A stretch of 64,000 bases of DNA from assembly GCF_000143415.4 (NCBI RefSeq), contig NW_003314362.1, positions 532,657 to 596,656 of the forward strand, given 5' to 3'. Below are positions 12,887-22,198 of the stretch, piece by piece. The notes under the pieces were generated by a model that was not told the DNA's origin, searched no databases, and saw only the letters and a program-made list of their open reading frames with translations. The stretch's first letter is position 1, and every line of letters starts with the position of its first letter. A program made the translations under genes and the position numbers. This stretch comes from Selaginella moellendorffii. Taxonomy: Eukaryota > Streptophyta > Lycopodiopsida > Selaginellales > Selaginellaceae.

Positions 12887-13131
12887 TCCACTTCCTTTCC
12901 CACAAGCCGTTAGTATCAAACACATTAGTGTTCCTTGGCTAACTTTGCCATTTGGATCCCTTCCATTAAATTCCATGGCCCAAACTTGGCCACTAGTCCT
13001 TTGCTCCTATCCTTGATTGTTGCACCCAGCAACATAGGATTGCTACCTCCATTTTTTAGGTATCCTTTCGGTTCCATAGCAAAGACTCTTCTTTGCCAAG
13101 TCCGGAGGATGTTCACCCCTAGTACGTCTTT
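12887..13131. other. Unidentified 245-bp segment inside an LTR
   Basis: Between the inverted LTR pair and the resumption of the left LTR. It does not match the other LTR copies in the window. An open frame on the minus strand (13116-12925) reads LLGATIKDRSKGLVAKFGPW and similar, which I do not recognise. It could be captured gene or retroelement sequence. Confidence 0.4.
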
Positions 13132-13580
13132 TTAGACCTCACTATCCCTGCTATACTTTTGGAACCCTTTGTACCCCCCCCTAGAAGACACACGTTTTGG
13201 GATTTCACCCCACAACCTATGTTAGTATTTGAACTCAGTCTCGGACTCAATCTCAGACTTGGTCTCGGACTGGACCTCAAACTCAATCTTCGACTCAATC
13301 TCGAACTCAATCTTGGACTTGACCTTGGACTCTATCTCAGACTCAGTCTCGGACCTGATCTCAGATCTCGGACTCAGTCCCAATCTCGGTCTCGGACTCG
13401 ATCTTAAACTCGGTTTCGGAGTCGGTCTCGGATTCGATCTCAGACTCAGTCTTGAACTCAGTCTTAGAGCTGGTCTCAAACTCGATCCAGACCCAGTCTT
13501 ATTCAATGAACTCTTTATCATTTTGGTCGTGCTTTCAAGGTTCCTTTAGCCTTTGACACCTCGGGGAGTTGGTTCCTTAC

Positions 13581-14213
13581 AACTCCACCACACATAGAAG
13601 AGGTTCAATACCTACATCGAATGTTTCTTTTTAATTTTATGACTTGTTGACCATGTCTCTGGGGGCATCCCCCCACTTAACGATGTGCCTAAATTAGCCT
13701 CCCTAGCCAAGAGCCCATGACAATGGAGTATAAGTGTCCCTATACCCCTCACCTCACCATGCCTTAGTATGGGGTTGGGATTTAAACCCAACCTTGCTTT
13801 ACTAGAGGGTTGGGACTCGAACCCAACTTACGTAGAATACGTCTACGGATTCGACATCCCCAAGGGGAGTTAGGTGTAGTTCCCTACTCCTGGTCGACTT
13901 AGATAACCCATGCTAATTAGCTTACCTTTGGCATGCCTTCGGGTCCTAACATTCAACATTGCTTAATTTCTCGAATAGATTCTTTAATTGAATTTTATAT
14001 AAGTACATAGAGTTCTACCTTGCAAAAATTCCTCCATTACATCTCACACATTCGCTAGGTTTTCCTTATTCATAGCTTCTTGTTCGACCGAAAGCTCTAG
14101 CTCTAAAGGAGGTTCTGTTTCCGCCTTGGTTCTTTTATGCCCTACTTTTGCCATCTCCCAGCAATTTGCCTCTATCCTTCGCTAAAACTAAGGAAAAAGT
14201 TCTGATACCAAAT
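13581..14213 (-). other. Residual internal region joining chromodomain end to gag start
   Basis: From 13581 it follows the 3' internal sequence seen at 18692 onward in the full-length copy, up to the end of the chromodomain (ATTCGCTAGGTT). It then switches near 14066 to the 5' part of gag (CATAGCTTC..., GCCATCTCCCAGCAATTTGCC) and reaches the PBS. Everything encoding protease, RT, RNase H and integrase is missing. The join shares TCCT with both parental ends. Confidence 0.8.
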
Positions 14214-15168
14214 TGTAAACTACAAATTTTTCCTTTCCAATTTGCTAGCTTACCTCATCTATCCGACCACCACAGCCTTGGCCTTAGTTAAGTTCCTTCG
14301 CCAAGGTTTATTGTATCAGCTCTTATTTAGTCCTACTTGGTTTCAACAACTCACTACACAAGCAATGGAGTGTTAGCCATATCTGTAGATTCCCAAATTC
14401 TCTCCTAATCTCCCTCCCCGAGTTAGATTGGATTTAAAGTTCAGATACACTCTCCATAAGCACAAGCAGCCAAACACACCAAGCCTCCAGATTCTTAACA
14501 TCCCTTGGTATAGCAAGACTTAATTATGGGACCCTCTAAATCCCAAATCTTGGGTGCAACACTTGCTTTGGGACATCAGGGGGAAACACCATAGCCTAAC
14601 AGCCTGATATAGGTACCCCTACTCCCCCACTTCCATCCCAAAGGGAAGCCCAAGCCCCTAAGAAGGGTGAGGACCAATGAGCCACAAGGTACTCAAGTGG
14701 GGCACCACTCCACATGAGCCAGGAGCACTGCAGTCAATTTCCCTTTTAGGAGTGGGAGTTGCTTTTGAGCACTTCCTTGGGTGGCCCCTCCGGCACCACC
14801 TGAGTCCAAGCTCACTCCCACCCAAAGCCTCTCAGCCCCAATCTCAACCTCAAGTTAGTTTGGAAGCACCACTAGAAAGTTCCTTGAAGACTGGTTCCTA
14901 AACCTCACTATCCTACTATACTTTTGGAACCCCCCCGCCCTCCCCCTTGGGAGACACATGCTTTGGGCTTTCACCCCACAACCTGTATTAGTATTCGGAC
15001 TCTATCTCGGACTCGATCTCAAACCCGACCTCGGACTCTATCTCAAACTCAGTCTTGGACCCGATCTTGGATCTCGGACTCAGTCTCATCCGATGAATTC
15101 TTTATCATTTTGGTCATACTTTTGGGAATCCTTTAGCCTTCAACACCTCAAGGAGTTGGTTCTTTACA
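14214..15168 (-). repeat. Right LTR (5' LTR) of the deleted derivative
   Basis: 955 bp, TGTAAACTAC ... TTCTTTACA. It includes the family's GGGAGACACATGCTTTGGGC block and a shorter CTCGGACTC repeat tract. The 5' LTR assignment follows from the PBS-like complement at 14201-14210. Confidence 0.8.
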
Positions 15169-16262
15169 TATAGTTGGTGTTACGCTAAGGCGATATGGTT
15201 TTTCCATTGCATTTTTTTCCAAGAAATTGGATGAAACCCAATGAAGATGGCCAACACACAAGAAAGAGATGTTTACTGTAGTGTTGGTGTTGACACAATA
15301 GAGACATTATTTAGGTGGACATACCAAGGTTTATATAGATAGTAACACACTAAGCTACTTTGCTATGCCGTCAAAGCTTACGTTGAAGCAGGCTTGTTGT
15401 CAAGAGAAGCTCATTAGATTTGATATTGAAATTATCTACAAAAATAGTAAAGACAATATTATTCCAAATGTGTTGAGTCATCAGACTCAATTCCAGGCAA
15501 TATCGGCAATCAATTCAAACTAGTTGGAGGATGTTCGGGCTTCATATAGAAGTGATTCATTGGCAAAGACAATTTTGCACTGTGTGGAGTTGTCGAAGTA
15601 GAACCCTAGTAATGACGTGGCAAAAGTTGCTCTGAAGCTTCACTTTTTAATTTGGGACGGGCTTATTATCTATAAACAAGAAAGACTATATCTTCCCTCC
15701 AAGGATCTGCAATAGCTATTTCTGCAGGAACATCATGATGTTTTGGTAGTGGGACATGGTGGTAAACAAAAAGACTTTTGCTTCATTGAAAAAGGGATTT
15801 TTTTGGTTTAGTATGGAAGGCGATGTAATGGATTATATTTGTTCTTATTCTAGCAATGTAAGCGAAGAATTGAGAAGCAAGCTGGGAAGTTGCAATGCAT
15901 TTCAACACTGGCATAGCCATTTTAGAGGGTGACACTTGACTTCATCACTTACTTGCTAAAGTCTAAGGGTTATGATACTTTGATAGTGGTTGTGGATCGG
16001 TTATCAAAAATTGTACACTTCATTCTAATTGTGGAAATAGTAAATGTGAAAAAAATAACAAAGGTCTTTTTCCATGAAATAGTCTGGGTTTATAGTCTTC
16101 CCAAAAAAATGATCTCGAATAGGGATTTGAGATTTATAGAGAAGTTTTAAGGCACACTATTCTAGTTATTCAGAATTAAGTTGAAGTTTAGTACAACTTA
16201 TCATCCTCAAACTGATGGGCAAATCGAATGTGTGAATACTCAAGTTAAGAATTATCTACAAA

Positions 16263-16560
16263 CACTCTCTCCTTATTGCCACAATAATAGAAGGTTGGTA
16301 TTATTGATTCCCTTTATAGTCTCCACCCAAGCTTGTTGAGAAATTGGTCATCATGTATGCACTTGACTAGATGAGCATAAGGACAGAATTCTTAAATGCT
16401 ATTAGTCAAGCATATTTGACCTAGTTAAAGAAACCCATTTGTTGACTTGCACTTGCTAGTGTTGGGAACCCCACAATATTAAGTTTAGTCCCTTAATATC
16501 ATTACATGATAGCTTATCATGTCCATCAGACACCCTCGCTATCAAGTCTTATATGTTAGT
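16263..16560. repeat. Interspersed LTR-like repeat, truncated copy 2
   Basis: Matches the 3976 and 41026 copies (ACAAACACTCTCTCCTTATTGCCAC and onward) and interrupts the integrase C-terminal region. Its 5' end is missing. Confidence 0.55.
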
Positions 16561-16826
16561 TCCATTCTGTTGAGACTTATGTAGAGCAACTACACCACAA
16601 TTGGTCTAGAGCTACAAGTGGGAGATCAAGTATGGCTAGTCTTCCCAAAACTTGAACATTAAGGGATCTTTGTCTCGGAAGCTATTATCAAAATATGTTA
16701 GACCCTATCAAGTGTTGAAACAAATTGATAATATATCTTATCAGTTAGATCTTCCTACGGAAATGTCCAATGTTCATAATGTAATTCATTCCAATTTATT
16801 AACTCCTTATACTATGGATGTTGCAT

Positions 16827-16831
16827 GTTAA
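16827..16831. repeat. Target-site duplication gttaa (left)
   Basis: Perfect 5-bp match with 40210-40214 on the other side of the 23.4-kb element, as expected for Ty3/gypsy integration. Confidence 0.9.
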
Positions 16832-18691
16832 TGTAAGCCACAAATTTTTCCTTTCCAATTTGCCAACTTACCTCGTCTATCCGTCCGACACCACTTTGGC
16901 TTTTACTAAGTTCCCTTGCCAAGGTTCTCGCCTATGGTACCAGCTCCTACTTGGTTTCAGCTACTCACTACACGAGCAACGGAGTGTTAGCCATCCATCC
17001 ACGGATTCCCAAATCACTCCCAATCCCCCTCCCCGGGTTAGACTGGACTTAAGGTTCGGCTACACTCCCCGCAAGCACAAGCAGCCAAGCACACCAAGCT
17101 TCCAGGTTCCTAACACCCCTTGGTACCACAAGACTTGATCATAGGACCCTCTAAATCCCAAGTCTTGAGTGCAACACTTGCTTCGGGACGTCGGGGTGAA
17201 ACACCGTGGCCTAGCGGCCCGGTATGGGTACCTCTACCCCCCCACTTCCATCCCGAAGGAAGGCCCAAGCCCCTCGGAAGGGCGAGGACCAATGAGCCGC
17301 ATGGTACTCAAGTGGGGCACCACTCCACCTGAGCCGGGAGCACCGCAATCGGTTTCCCTTTCGGGAGTGGGAGCTACTCTNNNNNNNNNNNNNNNNNNNN
17401 NNNNNNNNNNNNNNNNNNNNNNNNNNNNNNNNNNNNNNNNNNNNNNNNNNNNNNNNNNNNNNNNNNNNNNNNNNNNNNNNNNNNNNNNNNNNNNNNNNNN
17501 NNNNNNNNNNNNNNNNNNNNNNNNNNNNNNNNNNNNNNNNNNNNNNNNNNNNNNNNNNNNNNNNNNNNNNNNNNNNNNNNNNNNNNNNNNNNNNNNNNNN
17601 NNNNNNNNNNNNNNNNNNNNNNNNNNNNNNNNNNNNNNNNNNNNNNNNNNNNNNNNNNNNNNNNNNNNNNNNNNNNNNNNNNNNNNNNNNNNNNNNNNNN
17701 NNNNNNNNNNNNNNNNNNNNNNNNNNNNNNNNNNNNNNNNNNNNNNNNNNNNNNNNNNNNNNNNNNNNNNNNNNNNNNNNNNNNNNNNNNNNNNNNNNNN
17801 NNNNNNNNNNNNNNNNNNNNNNNNNNNNNNNNNNNNNNNNNNNNNNNNNNNNNNNNNNNNNNNNNNNNNNNNNNNNNNNNNNNNNNNNNNNNNNNNNNNN
17901 NNNNNNNNNNNNNNNNNNNNNNNNNNNNNNNNNNNNNNNNNNNNNNNNNNNNNNNNNNNNNNNNNNNNNNNNNNNNNNNNNNNNNNNNNNNNNNNNNNNN
18001 NNNNNNNNNNNNNNNNNNNNNNNNNNNNNNNNNNNNNNNNNNNNNNNNNNNNNNNNNNNNNNNNNNNNNNNNNNNNNNNNNNNNNNNNNNNNNNNNNNNN
18101 NNNNNNNNNNNNNNNNNNNNNNNNNNNNNNNNNNNNNNNNNNNNNNNNNNNNNNNNNNNNNNNNNNNNNNNNNNNNNNNNNNNNNNNNNNNNNNNNNNNN
18201 NNNNNNNNNNNNNNNNNNNNNNNNNNNNNNNNNNNNNNNNNNNNNNNNNNNNNNNNNNNNNNNNNNNNNNNNNNNNNNNNNNNNNNNNNNNNNNNNNNNN
18301 NNNNNNNNNNNNNNNNNNNNNNNNNNNNNNNNNNNNNNNNNNNNNNNNNNCCCCCCCCCCCCCCCCCTCCCCCCTGGGAGACGCATGCTTTGGGCTTTCA
18401 CTCCTTGACCCGTATTAGTATCTGGACTTAGTCTCTGGCTCGATCTTGGACCCAATTTCGGATCTGACTTCGGATTCGGTCTCGGACTCGATTTCGGACT
18501 CGATCTCGGACCCGATCTCGGACCCGAGCTCGGACTCGACCTTGGACTCGGTCTCGGACCCGATTTTGGATCTCAGACTCCGTCTCGAACTCAGTCTCGA
18601 ACTTGGTCCCATCCAATGAACTCTTTGTCATTTTGGTCATGCTTTCGGGGTTCCTTTAGCCTACGACACCTCGGCGAGTTGGTTCCTTACA
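16832..18691 (-). repeat. 3' LTR of the chromovirus (contains assembly gap)
   Basis: TGTAAGCCAC ... GGTTCCTTACA. Sequence outside the gap lines up with the other LTR base for base in length: 549 bp before the gap and 319 bp from CCTGGGAGAC to the end. Confidence 0.9.
17381..18350. other. Assembly gap (970 N) next to a C homopolymer
   Basis: Run of N followed by a C-rich run. The partner LTR has only about 170 bp between the flanking positions, so the gap length is probably a placeholder. No gene should be called across it. Confidence 0.95.
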
Positions 18692-19156
18692 ACTCCACCA
18701 CGCATAGAAGAAGTTCGATGCCCACATCGAATGTCTCTCTTTTTGATCCTACGACTTGTTGACCATGTCTCCGAGGGCATCCCCCCACTTAGCGGTGTGC
18801 CTAAGTTAGCCTCCCCGGCCAAGAGCTCATGACAACGGAATATAGGTGTCCCTATACTCCTCACCTCACCACGCCCTAATATGGGGTCGGGACTTGAACC
18901 CAGCCTTGCTTTACTAGGGGGTTGGGACTCGAACCCAACCTCCGTAGAATACGTCTACGGATTCAACATCCCCGCAGGGAGTCGGGCGTAGCTCCCTACG
19001 CCTGGTCAACCTAGCTAACCCATGCTAATTAGCTTACCTTCGGCACGCCTTCGGGTCCCAACATATGCTATTGCTCAACTTCTCAAATTGATACTTTTAA
19101 TTGAACTTTGCATAAGTACATAGAGTTCTGCCATGCAGAAATTCCTCCACTAGACC

Positions 19157-20573
19157 TCACGCGTTCGCTAGGTTCTCCTCCGGTTCCCATGTTGCTTTGC
19201 AGTGTGGAAATCCTTTCTACTTCACATGGAACTCTCTCACCTCGCGTCCTTGTCGCTTGCTCTTGCGCGCATTGAGGATGGCCTCGACTTCGTATTCCTC
19301 CTCCCCTTAGATAACCTCAGGTAAAAGTCTTACTTGGTCCTTGCGAAGCGGATCCTTAAAATACGGCTTGAGTAAGTTCACGTGGAACACGGGATGCATC
19401 TTCCCCATCTCTCGAGGAAGTCAGAGACAGTAAGCCACTTTACCAATTCGAGCCTCAATCTCATAAGGCCCCGCGAACCTGCTTAAGGAACTCAAGATCA
19501 ATTCATTTACAAGAATACATGCATTTTACCTTTGGGTCAACTTCCGGCTGATCCCACTTGGTAGCCTGAGGTTCTTGGTGTTCAGCCACACCTTCTCCCC
19601 AGCTTGGAACTCCACATCCCGACGCTTTTGGTTCGCATACTTAGTTTGCCTTTGTTGAGCCCGTTCCAAGGAATCCCTCACTAGATTCCAAATGTTGAGT
19701 CTTTCCGCCGTAAATGCCTCCACTGCGAGTAACTCTCCATGATACTCGGCCACGCCGAGTTCCACAGGACCTTCAATAGCTCGCCCATTGATGACTTCCC
19801 ATGGACTCATCCCGATGCTCGAATGTGGTGAGTTGTTATAACACATTTCCGCAAGTCCCAAATGACTTACCCAGTCGGTCTGGTCCCTTGAGACATAGCA
19901 TCGCAAATAATCCTCCAGCTGCCTGTTCACCCTTTCCGTTTGTCCGTCTGTCAAGAAGTGTTAGTGCCATCAATCTTGACTTAATACCCATTACCTGTAT
20001 GTGGGTGATAAATTGTGCTGAATTTCAACTTGGTGCAATACTGTTTTAGGAGCATCCTCCAGAACCTACTGGTGAAGATCTTATCTCGATATGAGATAAT
20101 CTCTTCCGGCCTTCCCCGCACTCGAACCACTTGTTCGAAGAACAGCTTCGCCACACCTTCCGCATCCACTTCCGTTGTGGTGGGTATGCAATGTGCCATC
20201 TTTGAAAATCAGTCCACCACCACGAATATCGCATCGAACCCCTCACTTGGGGTAGTCCCGTGATGAAGTCCATCGTGAGACATTTCCACGGACGATCTGG
20301 AATGGGGATGCTTTGCAACAAGCCCCCACTAGCCTTCGTCACGGCTTTAACTTGCTGACATGTTGGACATGTCTTTACATAGTCTTGGACGTCCTTAGCC
20401 ATATCTGGCCAGTGATACTTCCTTTTGAGTAAGCCCATCATCTTGGGCACTCCGCCATGTCCCGCGAGAGGTCCGTCATGACACTCTTCCAAGGCTACCT
20501 TCCTTAGTTCCCTTTCTGGAATATACACCCTCGTTTGCTTGTAATATATGAGTCCGTTGCGTTCTGCATAGAT
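19157..20573 (-). pseudogene. Integrase and chromodomain of the chromovirus pol (3' part)
   Basis: Continuation of pol beyond the 15.2-kb insertion. The frame begins near the junction with GLIYYKQTRVYIPERELRK, then the HHCC zinc-binding domain (HDGPLAGHGG ... CPTCQQVK, about 20490-20350), the core start MDFITGLPQVRG, a 1-nt frameshift near 20250, MAHCIPTTTEVDAEGVAKLFF (20199-20137) and, after about 40 nt of disrupted sequence near 19960, TDGQTERVNRQLEDYL (19954-19526). The integrase C-terminus (FHVNLLKPYF, about 19385) leads to a chromodomain: EYEVEAILNARKSKRQG ... FHVKWKGFP ... TWEPEENL, with stop at 19157-19159. The chromodomain would direct integration to particular chromatin. This copy cannot make a full integrase. 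Confidence 0.85.
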
Positions 20574-20595
20574 GCTCTATTTCGTTAAAGTGGGA
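20574..20595 (+). repeat. Left terminal inverted repeat of the 15.2-kb element
   Basis: 22 bp, pairs with 35775-35796 in inverse orientation with one mismatch. It falls exactly where the pol frame of the host retrotransposon is lost. The true outermost base may differ by a few nucleotides because part of it resembles pol sequence. Confidence 0.7.
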
Positions 20596-22198
20596 TTTAT
20601 TCAGTAAAATGGGATTAGGTACAAATTTTCAAGTATTTGAAAATGACGTGAAATTATATGTTTTTTGTCCAGGGGCTAGACATATCTGGGGCATGGTGAC
20701 TAGCGCGGTGACTTTGTGTCCAGACTGAGTCCATCTGGTTGTATAATAAATCTCATTGTCAAGGTGAACAAGCCGAATCTAAAGCTAAAGAAGAGCGATG
20801 GCATGCGCGCACACACTATTTGTTTGTTCATTGAGCGTGTGGTGAGCTTTCCAAGATGAACGTCATTCCTATTAGCCAGACATATAACTTAATGGTGAGA
20901 ACATTTAGATATTATTCAATGTTATCTTTTTCTAACGAATCTAATTGTGAAGGTGTAGCAAGAGGCATTGCTAGTCTGGAGAAGTCATTTAACTCATTTG
21001 ACCCTTAGTGTATTTTCATGAAACTAAATAACATTCATATTATTAAGGAATTTCTCTAGTACCTTTTTTTTACGACATAGAGGCTTGCATTTCTTTCAAA
21101 GGTGATTTAGTAAAAGGCCTGAGGGCACATGCCATTCTATTTCTCAGACCGGTATTAAGATATACTAGTGCAAAGGGAAAAAGGTATTTGGTGATCAAGT
21201 AAATGGCATGAGGACACACGCCATTATAAGCCTAAGCGCTAGTGGATACCTCCTTTTTGGTACTCTCAGCGGTACTATCATCCTTCTTCGGGTCAGTTGT
21301 TTTGCTTTGGATTGTTGTCTCTAACGTTACTGGGGCATTTTCGATAGTTGTTAATGTTGCCGTTTGTTCAGAAAAATGATCACCTGGAGTATAGTACGGG
21401 GAGTTTGGAAGACTTATATATTCTACATCTTCACCTATCTCCTTCTCCGTTTCCTTTTCTGCCTCACAGATTTTGTGCTTGCCATGAGAACGCTCTTCAC
21501 CCTAAAATATGGAGTTCGTTGTGTTATAAAAGGAAACCAACACACACGCTACAAGGGAATGATGGTACATAAAGCACATAAGCCCACAATATGGGTTTAT
21601 GTGCCATTAATATGGGCCACACGCCATATTATTAGATTTATGCACGTGTGATTGGTAAATGCATATGTCACATCATCTTTGTTTTACCTCACACACTATA
21701 TCAGGCCTAATGAACCATATCACATGTGCGCACATGCTATATATATGGAGAAGTATTATGCAAGGATAGAAAAATTTAATGCATGATTGTGGAGAGCAAT
21801 GGCATGAAGCCACATGCTAAATAACATTTTAGAGAAAGAATTAAAATAAAAACATGCAAATAGTACTGAGTGGACCAAGACTTAGAAGTGCACAATTGAA
21901 TGAGGTATTTATAATAAATATTTCACTCACCTCATATAGGAATGGCTACCACTCTCAAATGGCATATCGCCTCATGCCATCACTTCGCAATTTGTTATAA
22001 CAATCCGATGAATTCATATTCGGCTTGTTCACCTTGAACTTTAAGTAAGATTTACTAGAACAACTAAGAATTTATACTTGTTATTTGTATCATCTCACCT
22101 AGGAATGGCGTAAGGCCACATGCCATCACGCCTCCTCTGATTCAGATTCGGATTGTTCACCTTGAAATAAAATACATTAGAAACTTAGTAAAGGAATA
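20596..22198. other. Left subterminal region, no gene
   Basis: AT-rich, with palindrome copies at 21116, 21202, 21799, 21959 and 22104. AAGGTGAACAAGCCGAAT (20761-20778) recurs inverted at 22018-22035 and, with one change, at 22146-22163. Open frames near 21348-21650 have no recognisable product. The arrangement is what one expects of a transposase-binding subterminal region. Confidence 0.5.

Larger units (their letters stand above)
8147..13580 (-). repeat. Left LTR (3' LTR) of the deleted derivative, interrupted
   Basis: LTR sequence at 8147-8660 and 13132-13580. The second part carries the family's CTCGGACTCNATCTCGG-type short repeats and ends GTTCCTTACA at 13580, followed by the ACTCCACCAC that marks the start of the internal region in this family. 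Between the two parts lie the inverted LTR pair and a foreign segment. These replace about 190 bp that are present in the right LTR. Confidence 0.75.
8147..15168 (-). mobile_element. Internally deleted chromovirus derivative (LTR - 633 bp - LTR), with inverted LTR pair inside its left LTR
   Basis: Two LTRs of the same family as the 16.8-40.2 kb element (start TGTAAGCC or TGTAAAC, end TTCCTTACA or TTCTTTACA) flank only 633 bp of internal sequence (13581-14213). The minus-strand orientation is shown by the PBS-like TGGTATCAGA (complement of 14201-14210) three bases inside the right LTR. Internal sequence jumps from the chromodomain end to the start of gag, so the copy is non-autonomous. The left LTR is split at 8660 by an inverted LTR pair (8661-12886) followed by 245 bp of foreign DNA. 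It sits in the RNase H region of an older plus-strand gypsy; a clear 5-bp target duplication is not visible (agaag against tatag). Confidence 0.8.
15169..16831 (+). pseudogene. Old Ty3/gypsy RNase H - integrase remnant
   Basis: Continuation of the plus-strand element cut at 8146: RNase H (VGVTLRRYGFSIAFFSKKLDE, then LRRHYLGGHTKVYIDSNTLSYF with changes, 15180-15500), a spacer with DGLIIYKQERLYLPS (15655-15705), a degraded HHCC zinc-binding region, the integrase core (DFITYLLKSKGYDTLIVVVDRLSK, 15937-16010; TYHPQTDGQIECVN, 16197-16240) and integrase C-terminal LRKCPMFIMSF (about 16755-16795). Stops and frameshifts are common, and a truncated interspersed repeat is inserted at about 16263. The remnant stops at the gttaa (16827-16831) duplicated by the next insertion. 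Confidence 0.75.

Noticed and set aside
17169-18455. Frames of about 420 codons on both strands
   Set aside because: They run through the N gap.
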